Source of the DNA: Virgibacillus sp. 7505
GTDB lineage: Bacteria; Bacillota; Bacilli; Bacillales; Amphibacillaceae
NCBI RefSeq assembly: GCF_002272135.1
Contig: NZ_NPBF01000023.1
Span: 1 to 48,032, forward strand
Reading direction: 5' to 3'
DNA length: 48,032 nt
Positions 7,890 through 14,090 of the stretch are shown in pieces. A program made the translations under genes and the position numbers. The notes beneath the pieces were generated by a model, which had not been told where the DNA came from, did no database searches, and worked only from the letters and a program-made list of their open reading frames with translations. Positions within the stretch are counted from its first letter, which is position 1; the number at the start of each line of letters is the position of its first letter.

Positions 7890-8288
7890 GTGAAAGAATA
7901 CTTCGTCTATTGGGTGAAACACGAGATTTATTTCCGCTATTTTTATAAATCGGATATCCTCTATCGCTTTTTCCTCTCCAGTCAAGTGGAGAATACTGCA
8001 TATGTGCAAGAGCAGCTGGAATATATCACTTATGATTTTCCTCCCGGAGCGTCACTTCAGCAAGCGCTTCTTCAGGATGATGGCGTCTATATCGAGACGG
8101 ATCAGCACTATCTCCGAGTGGTATGCGATTCCTTGACGACGGCCGAAGAGACTGTCTTTTCAGAGCTCCGCCACTTTGATTCTTCCTTCTTTATTATAGA
8201 GCCAGCAGCCAACAACTGCGGATGGATTGCGCCTATCATAAAAAATGACCTGCAATCACGGGTTCATCTATTGTATTCTTCCTTTTGA
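7890..8288 (+). CDS. sirA: Sporulation inhibitor of replication SirA
   Basis: This 132-residue protein is of the SirA (YneE) family. SirA binds domain I of DnaA and blocks new rounds of replication once cells commit to sporulation. Family-like features are the opening EYFVYWVKHEIYFRYFYKSDILYRFF, the central QLEYIT and the closing FFIIEPAANNCGWIAPI. The frame is open from 7806, but the GTG at 7890 is preceded by AGGAGG with 9 bases spacing, so I start there; this also fits the family length. Its position between tkt and yneF is as in B. subtilis. A TATACT at 7853-7858 may be a -10. A loose Spo0A-box-like sequence lies on the minus strand near 7773-7783, which would fit Spo0A control, but it is weak. 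Confidence 0.88.
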   Translation: MKEYFVYWVKHEIYFRYFYKSDILYRFFLSSQVENTAYVQEQLEYITYDFPPGASLQQALLQDDGVYIETDQHYLRVVCDSLTTAEETVFSELRHFDSSFFIIEPAANNCGWIAPIIKNDLQSRVHLLYSSF

Positions 8289-8331
8289 TTGTCTATACTA
8301 GATTAGAGATATTTTGAAGGAGGAAGCCAAT

Positions 8332-8553
8332 ATGAGTCCGATCTGGGTCGTACTTATAGCACTGGCTGCATTGATTATCGGCGTTGCGCTTGGATTTTTC
8401 ATCGCCAGAAGATACATGATGAACTATCTTAAGAAAAACCCGCCAATTAATGAACAGATGCTTCGTACAATGATGATGCAAATGGGTCAAAAACCATCAC
8501 AAAAGAAAATCAACCAAATGATGCGCGCAATGAATAACCAACAGGGTAAATAA
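8332..8553 (+). CDS. yneF: YneF, UPF0154 membrane protein
   Basis: This 73-residue protein has one N-terminal membrane span (residues 4-23; [20 protein letters not shown]). A conserved cytosolic part follows, containing [24 protein letters not shown]. These features are diagnostic of UPF0154/YneF, a small protein conserved through Bacilli with no firm function. I start at ATG 8332, which follows AAGGAGGA; the ATG at 8314 has no site. It follows sirA by 43 bases, as in B. subtilis, so it may be co-transcribed. Its 3' flank is duplicated in diverged form beyond the next gene (see the repeat features). Confidence 0.93.
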   Translation: MSPIWVVLIALAALIIGVALGFFIARRYMMNYLKKNPPINEQMLRTMMMQMGQKPSQKKINQMMRAMNNQQGK

Positions 8554-8559
8554 GCAATT

Positions 8560-8601
8560 ATTTCTATATAGCTTTGACGTTTTAAGTTGGCGATTTGGCA
8601 T
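8560..8601 (+). repeat. Imperfect direct repeat, left copy
   Basis: The two ends of this 42-base block recur at 9632-9673 with the same spacing: the first 17 bases match at 15 positions and the last 12 at 11, while the 13 bases between differ. The pair flanks the nucleotidyltransferase gene. Confidence 0.55.
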
Positions 8602-8647
8602 TGCAAACAAGGGATTTGATTGCTGGTAATAGTTAATTGAATCCAGG

Positions 8648-8694
8648 AACCACTTTTTCTGCTGAGAGATTTAGCAGGAAAAGTGGTTTTTTGA
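8648..8694 (+). terminator. Rho-independent terminator after yneF
   Basis: A 16-base arm (8648-8663) pairs with 8673-8688 with one mismatch, and TTTTTT follows. Confidence 0.9.
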
Positions 8695-8821
8695 TTTATT
8701 CATATCCTGTTTTATATGGTTGTGTTAAATAATATATTTACACCAGGATGAGCAGTTGAAAAATCATAAGATTTTAATATACATTTCTTGATAACACTAA
8801 CTGAAGGGGAGTGGTAAAGAG

Positions 8822-9568
8822 ATGCGATCCATCGATTGTGATTGGCTTGAAGAAAGAACCATTATAATGGCTCCAACAGGCAGCTATGCTTATGGAACGA
8901 ATACGGAAGACTCGGATAAAGACTACAAAGGTATCTGCATTCCGCCAGTATATTACTTCTTAGGATTGGAATCATTCAACGAATATAACAGCAGCGGCGG
9001 CAAGAATTTCAAAAATACGAAAGACGATGTGGATATCAATATTATTCATATTACGAAGTTCGTTAAGGACGCAATGATAGGAGTACCAAATAACATAGAA
9101 ATTTTGTTTTTGAACAAAGATCAGTACTTAAAAATAACAGAACCAGGGCAGCAGCTAATTGATAACCGGCATCTATTCCTTTCTAAAGCAATCCAAAAGA
9201 AGTTCGGAGGGTATGCTAATTCTCAAATTCAGAAGTTAAAACAAAGAAATGTCAGCAGATCAGGCAGACAGGACTTGATAGACCTTTATGGATATGACAC
9301 GAAGTTTTTTATGCATAGCGTCAGGTTACTGACAAGTGCTATTGAGATATTAGAGACAGGCGATTTTAGCACCTTTAGACCAAATCGCAGCTTCTTGCTC
9401 GACTGTAGGAAGGGTGCATACACTTTTAGTGAAGCTGTAGAGCTTATAGAGTTACTAGACAATGATCTTAAGAGAGCAGCTGAGCATTCCACACTTCCTG
9501 AGAAGCCGGATTATCATGCGATTAATCAGCTTTTGATTCGTATCAATTCGGCGGCAATTGGTAAATAA
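8822..9568 (+). CDS. Predicted nucleotidyltransferase (RlaP/YcgL-like)
   Basis: This 248-residue protein belongs to the DNA polymerase beta-type nucleotidyltransferase superfamily. The active-site strand-turn GSYAYGTNTEDSDKD at residues 20-34 supplies Gly20-Ser21 and the metal-binding Asp32 and Asp34; DDVDINIIHITKF (about 66-78) may supply the third acid. The C-terminal half is helical. The closest family I recognise is PF10127 (RlaP / YcgL), some members of which sit in RNA-repair operons beside an RNA ligase; no ligase is present here, so the substrate is open. The start at ATG 8822 follows GGGGAGTGG. The gene stands alone, is absent from the B. subtilis order at this point, and is flanked by imperfect direct repeats, so it is probably an insertion. 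Confidence 0.82.
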   Translation: MRSIDCDWLEERTIIMAPTGSYAYGTNTEDSDKDYKGICIPPVYYFLGLESFNEYNSSGGKNFKNTKDDVDINIIHITKFVKDAMIGVPNNIEILFLNKDQYLKITEPGQQLIDNRHLFLSKAIQKKFGGYANSQIQKLKQRNVSRSGRQDLIDLYGYDTKFFMHSVRLLTSAIEILETGDFSTFRPNRSFLLDCRKGAYTFSEAVELIELLDNDLKRAAEHSTLPEKPDYHAINQLLIRINSAAIGK

Positions 9569-9631
9569 ATCCTTGTCTCAATTAAGAAAGAACCTAGAGT
9601 CGTGAATGAAATGACTAAAAAGTAAGATAAT

Positions 9632-9673
9632 ATTTACATATAGCTTTGCATACTTCAAAAAGCGATTTAGCAT
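9632..9673 (+). repeat. Imperfect direct repeat, right copy
   Basis: Partner of 8560-8601: ATTT-(2 differing bases)-ATATAGCTTTG, 13 unlike bases, then GCGATTT-(1)-GCAT. It lies in the 256-base gap after the nucleotidyltransferase. The bases just before it also loosely resemble the 3' end of yneF. Confidence 0.55.
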
Positions 9674-9824
9674 GTCATGAAAACGTGCTGTCATCCTTAG
9701 GGGTAGACCTTTTAATGAAGACCAAAGGTATGAAATGTATGAATCTGGCAACACTCTTAATGCAGACAAATAGGTTTGAATCTGCAGCGATAATGGTATT
9801 TGAATAAAAAAGGAGTGATAAGAA

Positions 9825-10238
9825 ATGAAACATGTGAAAGCACTTGTGATCAAATTCATCATGATTTTAGCTGTTTTATGGATTGTTTTCACCCTTATGT
9901 TCGATACGGAATTCAGCGATACGCTGCTAATGAGTGTCGTTTTGACAATTGCGGCATATGTGATTGGTGACTTACTCATTTTAAGCAGAGCTGGTGACCG
10001 AAGTAAGCCTGACGGTGATTTTACAAAGCGGAACGCAATTGCGACAGTTAGTGACGCAATATTGACTTTCATCGTTCTTTGGCTGTTAGGGGAAGCATTA
10101 TTGAATCCTGATGATAATGTTGTGATGGCATCTCTGATCTCCACGGTCGTAATTGGTATCGGAGAATGGTTCTTCCATCGCTATGTTAATAATCATGTGA
10201 TCGAGGATCATAATGCCCAAACTGTTGGGATGTCCTGA
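9825..10238 (+). CDS. yndM: YndM family membrane protein (DUF2512)
   Basis: This 137-residue integral membrane protein has four hydrophobic segments (about residues 6-26, 33-52, 70-90 and 98-117). It opens with KHVKALVIKFIMILAVLW and contains AAYVIGDLLILSRAGDRSKPDGDF, the hallmark of DUF2512/YndM proteins of Bacillaceae. The function is unknown. AAAGGAGTG precedes the ATG at 9825. The gene ends close to a strong terminator, so it is probably monocistronic. It is not part of the B. subtilis yne order here, which makes the stretch 8560-10260 a local insertion between yneF and ccdA. Confidence 0.88.
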   Translation: MKHVKALVIKFIMILAVLWIVFTLMFDTEFSDTLLMSVVLTIAAYVIGDLLILSRAGDRSKPDGDFTKRNAIATVSDAILTFIVLWLLGEALLNPDDNVVMASLISTVVIGIGEWFFHRYVNNHVIEDHNAQTVGMS

Positions 10239-10266
10239 ACTGTGCTATAGTGAAGAATAACTAAAG

Positions 10267-10294
10267 AAAGGAATCCCTTTTGGGGATTCCTTTT
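10267..10294 (+). terminator. yndM terminator
   Basis: AAAGGAATCCC pairs with GGGGATTCCTTT around a TTT loop, with a short T-tract. Confidence 0.88.
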
Positions 10295-10324
10295 GCTTAT
10301 AAGTTTTTAACAGGAGGAATTCGT

Positions 10325-11020
10325 ATGGAGGTAACAATACTGCTGGCTGTAACGGCTGGGTTCCTTTCCTTTCTTTCACCATGTGTACTTCCTCTTTATC
10401 CGGCATTTCTTTCTTATCTGACTGGTGTCGTTCCAGGTTCACCTGATAAAAGAACATATAAAAACGGATGGCTCCTGCATACAATCTTCTTCCTGATTGG
10501 CTTTTCAACAATCTTTTTACTGCTTGGCTACAGCGCATTAGCGTTATCTGAATGGCTTTTTACATACCAATCCTACATACGAGTCATCGGAGGGATCATG
10601 CTGATTCTGCTTGGTGCAGTGCAGATAGAGCTGCTAGGAGGAAGGTGGCAGTCATCCAAAACTTTGCTGCGTTTTAAAAACAGGCCGCCTGGATATGCTG
10701 GTTCGTTCCTGATCGGACTTTCCTTCGCGATGGGGTGGACACCTTGTACAGGCCCTATACTTGCAGGAATCATGACAAGCGCTGCCTTGCAGCCGTTCGG
10801 GGCTGTCCCTCTTATGGCAGCTTATGTACTGGGCTTCAGCATTCCTTTCTTCATTTGGGGATTCTTCGGATCTCGACTGCAACGATTAAGAAGAACCGGA
10901 AAAATACTGCATGAAATAAGTGGATATTTCCTGATTCTCATAGGCATTCTGCTTTTATTCGATCTAACGACAAAGATTACTTCCTTTCTAGCCAGTTTTT
11001 TCTCTTTTTACGGTTTTTAA
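10325..11020 (+). CDS. ccdA: Cytochrome c biogenesis protein CcdA
   Basis: This 231-residue polytopic membrane protein passes electrons from cytosolic thioredoxin across the membrane to extracytoplasmic thioredoxin-like proteins. That keeps apocytochrome c cysteines reduced and serves spore-cortex formation. The two essential cysteines are visible: Cys20 in FLSPCVLPLYPAFLSYL and Cys141 in GWTPCTGPILAG; six membrane spans are apparent. I start at ATG 10325 after CAGGAGG; an upstream ATG at 10280 lies inside the preceding terminator. It heads the ccdA - mrpB-like - yneI - yneJ cluster with no terminator within. The thioredoxin-like YneN downstream of citB could be one of its clients. Confidence 0.96.
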   Translation: MEVTILLAVTAGFLSFLSPCVLPLYPAFLSYLTGVVPGSPDKRTYKNGWLLHTIFFLIGFSTIFLLLGYSALALSEWLFTYQSYIRVIGGIMLILLGAVQIELLGGRWQSSKTLLRFKNRPPGYAGSFLIGLSFAMGWTPCTGPILAGIMTSAALQPFGAVPLMAAYVLGFSIPFFIWGFFGSRLQRLRRTGKILHEISGYFLILIGILLLFDLTTKITSFLASFFSFYGF

Positions 11021-11074
11021 ATCGTGAAAAAAAGAGAGAAGTAGTTTAAAATATGTAGGGAAAGGGTGTCGAAT

Positions 11075-11548
11075 GTGGAATTTTCGCCGAATAATCTTAT
11101 TTTCAAAACAACAACCGTGCTCATATCTTTTTTGTTGCTTGGATTTTCGGTCTATCTGTTCTTTGCAGGCCATAATTCTCCGGGTGGAGGATTCATTGGA
11201 GGACTTGGGACTGCTGCTGCTTTAGTGCTCATGTATATGGCATATGGCTTCAAGACAGTCAGCAAGATCTTGCCGATCAACTATCGTGTTTTGACAGTAA
11301 CAGGTGTGCTTATCGCCATCCTGACTAGTGCAGGGTCATTCCTATTTGGACAGCCATTCCTGAGCCATACGTTTACATATATCCACTTGCCTGTTTTAGG
11401 GGAGCTGGAATTGGCTACAGCGACGTTTTTTGATCTAGGGGTATATCTTACTGTTGTTGGTATAGCTCTGACGATCATCCTGTCAATCGCACAAGATCGT
11501 TCAAGCAGTGAGGAGAATGCAAGTGGCAAAGATACTAATAGTAGATGA
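11075..11548 (+). CDS. Orphan Na+/H+ antiporter subunit MrpB/MnhB homologue
   Basis: This 157-residue membrane protein closely resembles MrpB. SVYLFFAGHNSPGGGFIGGL (about residues 26-45) and the C-terminal GELELATATFFDLGVYLTVVG are signature stretches of that subunit, with four membrane spans. MrpB normally works only within the seven-subunit Mrp/Mnh Na+/H+ antiporter, but no other Mrp gene is in the window. I start at GTG 11075, 8 bases after AAAGGG; a GTG at 11066 overlaps that site. The gene ends 26 bases inside yneI, so it is translationally coupled to it. It sits between ccdA and yneI, which are adjacent in B. subtilis. It may serve as a spare antiporter subunit or have a new role; which is unknown. 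Confidence 0.9.
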   Translation: MEFSPNNLIFKTTTVLISFLLLGFSVYLFFAGHNSPGGGFIGGLGTAAALVLMYMAYGFKTVSKILPINYRVLTVTGVLIAILTSAGSFLFGQPFLSHTFTYIHLPVLGELELATATFFDLGVYLTVVGIALTIILSIAQDRSSSEENASGKDTNSR

Positions 11549-11882
11549 TGCAAAATTCATGCGGAAAACATTGCGTGGCCTGCTTATCGAAAACAATTAT
11601 GAAATTGCCGGAGAAGCAGCAGATGGACACGAGGCTGTGTCTCAATATCTGAAAACAGAGCCTGATATCGTCTTTATGGATATTACAATGCCGCATATGG
11701 ATGGGCTTGCAGCTTTAAAAGAGATTATCACACAGGATCCAAATGCAAAGGTGATCATGTGTTCTGCCATGGGGCAGCAGCGCATTGTCATGCAAGCGAT
11801 CGAGCTTGGCGCGAAGGACTTCATTACGAAGCCTTTTGAGGATACGAGGGTTATAGAGACGGTTGAACGCATTCTCAATTAA
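11523..11882 (+). CDS. yneI: YneI (CcdB), CheY-like single-domain response regulator
   Basis: This 119-residue receiver domain has no output domain: Asp8-Asp9 acidic pair (ILIVDDAKFMRK), phosphoacceptor Asp53 (VFMDITMP), the conserved Ser/Thr region CSAMGQ and Lys in FITKPFED. Its position after ccdA corresponds to yneI/ccdB, named for the ccd locus although its part in cytochrome maturation is doubtful. I start at GTG 11523, with GAGGAG 7 bases upstream, rather than the ATG at 11517, which is too close. Its start lies inside the end of the mrpB-like gene, indicating coupled translation. No cognate kinase is encoded next to it, although a PAS kinase follows yneJ. Confidence 0.92.
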   Translation: MAKILIVDDAKFMRKTLRGLLIENNYEIAGEAADGHEAVSQYLKTEPDIVFMDITMPHMDGLAALKEIITQDPNAKVIMCSAMGQQRIVMQAIELGAKDFITKPFEDTRVIETVERILN

Positions 11883-11911
11883 AGAAATGTAAATTGAAAG
11901 AAGGTAAGGGT

Positions 11912-12385
11912 ATGACATTACCTGTTATCATCAGTACCATCCTGGTTGCATGTATGGGCCTTGCGGTTGCAATGGTCCGGATGCGGGCAGCTGCAAGACC
12001 GGTAACGGCGAAGAAAATCATCCTGCCGCCGTTATTCATGAGCACCGGTGCACTAATGTTTCTTTTCCCGGTGTTTCGTGTGCCGTGGTGGGAGGTCTGG
12101 TTCTCGCTTGGAGCCGGAATCATTTTCTCCAGTCTTTTAATTTTGACTTCCAATTTTGAAGTGCGGGATGAGAAGATATTTCTGAAGCCTTCGAAAGCAT
12201 TCGCGGTAATCATTGTCGGACTTGTATTTGTTCGGGTATTGTTGAAGGTCGCGATAGGCCAGACAATTGAAATCGGAGAGATGGGTGGGGTATTTTTCCT
12301 GCTGGCGTTCGGTATGATCGTCTCTTGGCGGATTGCGATGCTTTGGAAGTACAAAAGGCTCGAAAGACGCTTACAAATCACCTGA
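11912..12385 (+). CDS. yneJ: CcdC family membrane protein YneJ
   Basis: This 157-residue protein has about five hydrophobic segments and the family-typical stretches ARPVTAKKIILPPLFMSTGALMF (residues 27-49) and VFFLLAFGMIVSWRIAM near the C-terminus. It matches YneJ/CcdC (DUF1453), the third gene of the ccdA-yneI-yneJ locus in B. subtilis. A role in cytochrome c maturation was proposed from position; no activity is known. I start at ATG 11912, 29 bases after yneI, with a purine-rich GAAGG site. An upstream ATG at 11894 lacks a site. It is the last gene before a terminator. Confidence 0.9.
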   Translation: MTLPVIISTILVACMGLAVAMVRMRAAARPVTAKKIILPPLFMSTGALMFLFPVFRVPWWEVWFSLGAGIIFSSLLILTSNFEVRDEKIFLKPSKAFAVIIVGLVFVRVLLKVAIGQTIEIGEMGGVFFLLAFGMIVSWRIAMLWKYKRLERRLQIT

Positions 12386-12393
12386 TGGTTGGC

Positions 12394-12426
12394 AAAAGAC
12401 TTTCTTCCAGTAAGAAGGTCTTTTTT
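12394..12426 (+). terminator. ccd cluster terminator
   Basis: AAAAGAC-T-TTCTT pairs with AAGAA-G-GTCTTTT and is followed by T residues. Confidence 0.85.
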
Positions 12427-12572
12427 CATATATTTGTTTTGTCTATACAAGTTTTAGGAAAATCGTGGTATGGACGTTTTGTTTTTTCTATAATTGTAGT
12501 AACATACTTAACAAAAGGACTTATACATACATAGATGCACGAATAAGGTCACATAAAAGGGGGCGAAGGAGC

Positions 12573-13679
12573 TTGAACGAAGACGACTATAAGACAGAGA
12601 AAAAGAAAGAAGCGGCTTCATTTAATCCGACAGGCTTTGATCCACATTCTTTGGCTGAACTTCCCGCACCGATGCTGCAATGGATCGATCAAAACGGATT
12701 TGATATAGTTTTCGTCTGTGACTACGAAGGAATGATTCATTATACTTCTTCGTCGATTACAAGGCTGCTTGGCTATTTGCCGGAAGAAGTGGTCGGTACA
12801 TCTTCTTTAGCATATTTGGATTCATGTGACGTGCCTGTCCTGCGGAATAGGTTCGAGACGACAACAGAATGGCCGCAGCGGTTTCATCTGACTGTACTGG
12901 ATAACCGCGGCAAGCATATTTGGATGGAAGCGAGTATCTCTTTGACAGAAAATCAGGGTGTACCTTACTATATTGGCGTGGCTAAGGATGTGTCCGATAA
13001 GAAAGAAATAGAAGAGATGATGTTCCGCTCTGAGAAGATGAGTGTAGCTGGACAGCTTGCGGCTGGAATTGCACACGAGATTCGTAATCCGCTGACTAGT
13101 CTAAAAGGATTCCTCCAGCTTATTCAGGCCGGAATCAGCCGCAAAGAAGAATATTACAAAATCATGGTTGATGAAATAGAGAAGATCGAAACAATCACAT
13201 CAGAGCTTCTATTCATTTCAAAGCCGGTAGCAGAAAACAAAGAATCGGAAACGATTCATGAAATGCTGCAGGATGTCATCACATTGCTTTATTCCCAAGC
13301 TCGTCTGCAAAATGTCCAGATAAGTTTTGAAAAAGGGGAAAACAGCAGACTGCTATGTGACCGATCTCAAATCAAGCAGCTCTTTATCAATCTTATAAAG
13401 AATGCGCTTGAAGAAATGCCTCACGGAGGCAAGATTGATATTCGCCAGCGTCAAGTGGGCAGGGATTGCATAGTAGATGTAGTGGATGAAGGACCTGGTA
13501 TTCCGGATGAGGTGCTTGCCAAGCTCAAGGAGCCTTTCTTTACGACAAAGAAAGAAGGGACGGGACTTGGTTTGATGATTTGTACGCAAATACTGGACAA
13601 GCATAACGGTGCACTTGATATCCTTCGTAATGAAACGAAGGGGAGTACCTTCAGGGTGTCCCTGCCAATTAGCTTATAA
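12573..13679 (+). CDS. PAS-domain sensor histidine kinase, sporulation-kinase type
   Basis: This 368-residue soluble kinase has an N-terminal acidic/basic leader, a PAS domain with PAC (about residues 40-145; GMIHYTSSSITRLLGY to GVAKDVSDKKEIEE) and a HisKA domain with His168 in AAGIAHEIRNPLTSLKGFLQL. An HATPase domain follows (N-box INLIKNALEEM, G1 DEGPGIP, G2 GTGLGLMI). This H-box type is that of the Kin kinases feeding the Spo0F-Spo0A phosphorelay, so it probably phosphorylates Spo0F. There is no adjacent response regulator, as usual for Kin proteins, although yneI is nearby. There is no membrane span. I start at TTG 12573, 9 bases after AAGGGGG; the upstream frame from 12465 is leader-like and unlikely. 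Confidence 0.88.
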   Translation: MNEDDYKTEKKKEAASFNPTGFDPHSLAELPAPMLQWIDQNGFDIVFVCDYEGMIHYTSSSITRLLGYLPEEVVGTSSLAYLDSCDVPVLRNRFETTTEWPQRFHLTVLDNRGKHIWMEASISLTENQGVPYYIGVAKDVSDKKEIEEMMFRSEKMSVAGQLAAGIAHEIRNPLTSLKGFLQLIQAGISRKEEYYKIMVDEIEKIETITSELLFISKPVAENKESETIHEMLQDVITLLYSQARLQNVQISFEKGENSRLLCDRSQIKQLFINLIKNALEEMPHGGKIDIRQRQVGRDCIVDVVDEGPGIPDEVLAKLKEPFFTTKKEGTGLGLMICTQILDKHNGALDILRNETKGSTFRVSLPISL

Positions 13680-13687
13680 TATTTATA

Positions 13688-13719
13688 CATGGCCTCTTTT
13701 ATAAGAGGCCATGTTTCTT
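13688..13719. terminator. Bidirectional terminator between the kinase and sspP
   Basis: ACATGGCCTCTT pairs with AAGAGGCCATGT around TTAT. T-rich sequence follows on the plus side and A/T-rich sequence on the minus side. Confidence 0.85.
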
Positions 13720-13845
13720 TTACATGTCGTGATGACTATTATGTTTCTGCCTGCTATGATTTTTGTTTTTTACCTTCTTTGACCCGCTTAGAGGCTCATT
13801 CACCTTTTCTGGGTGTTTGCGTTGTTTCCCTTTCTGATCTCCCAT
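13720..13845 (-). CDS. sspP: Small acid-soluble spore protein P
   Basis: This 41-residue, Lys/His/Asn-rich protein ends in [20 protein letters not shown] followed by a short His-Asp-Met tail. That is the near-invariant C-terminus of SspP (SASP type P), a minor spore-core protein made in the forespore. The first half is divergent and shorter than in B. subtilis. ATG 13845 is preceded by GGAGGTG. In B. subtilis sspP follows sspO and lies opposite citB; here it lies in the same place opposite citB, but no sspO is visible upstream on the minus strand. It confirms that the organism forms endospores. Forespore-specific (sigma-G) transcription is expected from the family. Confidence 0.93.
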   Translation of the reverse strand: MGDQKGKQRKHPEKVNEPLSGSKKVKNKNHSRQKHNSHHDM

Positions 13846-13918
13846 TTTTTCACCTCCATAGTAGCTATTATTCCTTGTACAGAACCCCTTATTCGAGCGT
13901 TATCAAAATCTATAGGTA

Positions 13919-13935
13919 GAGCGCAAAATGCGCTA
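13919..13935. other. Short hairpin in the sspP-citB intergenic region
   Basis: AGCGCA-AAA-TGCGCT is a perfect 6-bp stem followed on the plus side by AGTTTTCCC. It could be a weak plus-strand terminator or part of the citB leader; no gene precedes it on that strand. Confidence 0.4.
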
Positions 13936-13981
13936 GTTTTCCCTATTTTACGCGTGTTTTTTGCTCTTAATTAATTTACTT

Positions 13982-13996
13982 ATGAATCGTTTTCAT
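13982..13996. promoter_or_regulatory. Dyad upstream of citB, possible operator
   Basis: ATGAA-TCGTT-TTCAT is a perfect 5-bp inverted repeat with a 5-base centre, about 95 bases before the citB start. B. subtilis citB is repressed by CcpC and CodY; this dyad does not closely match a CcpC or cre consensus, so the binding protein is unassigned. Confidence 0.3.
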
Positions 13997-14090
13997 TTAG
14001 AATAAAAAGTGCAAATCGATGTTAGCTCGTGCTGTTCTATCATAAGATTGTGGTAGAGCAGGCTAATTCACAAGGGGGTTTGTTCATACG

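Noticed and set aside
13982-13996. cre site upstream of citB
   Set aside because: The dyad ATGAA-N5-TTCAT lacks the central CG and spacing required by the CcpA consensus, so it is kept only as an unassigned dyad.
13846-14090. sspO gene upstream of sspP
   Set aside because: The minus strand in this gap has no reading frame resembling the SspO signature; only A/T-rich sequence and a small hairpin are present.
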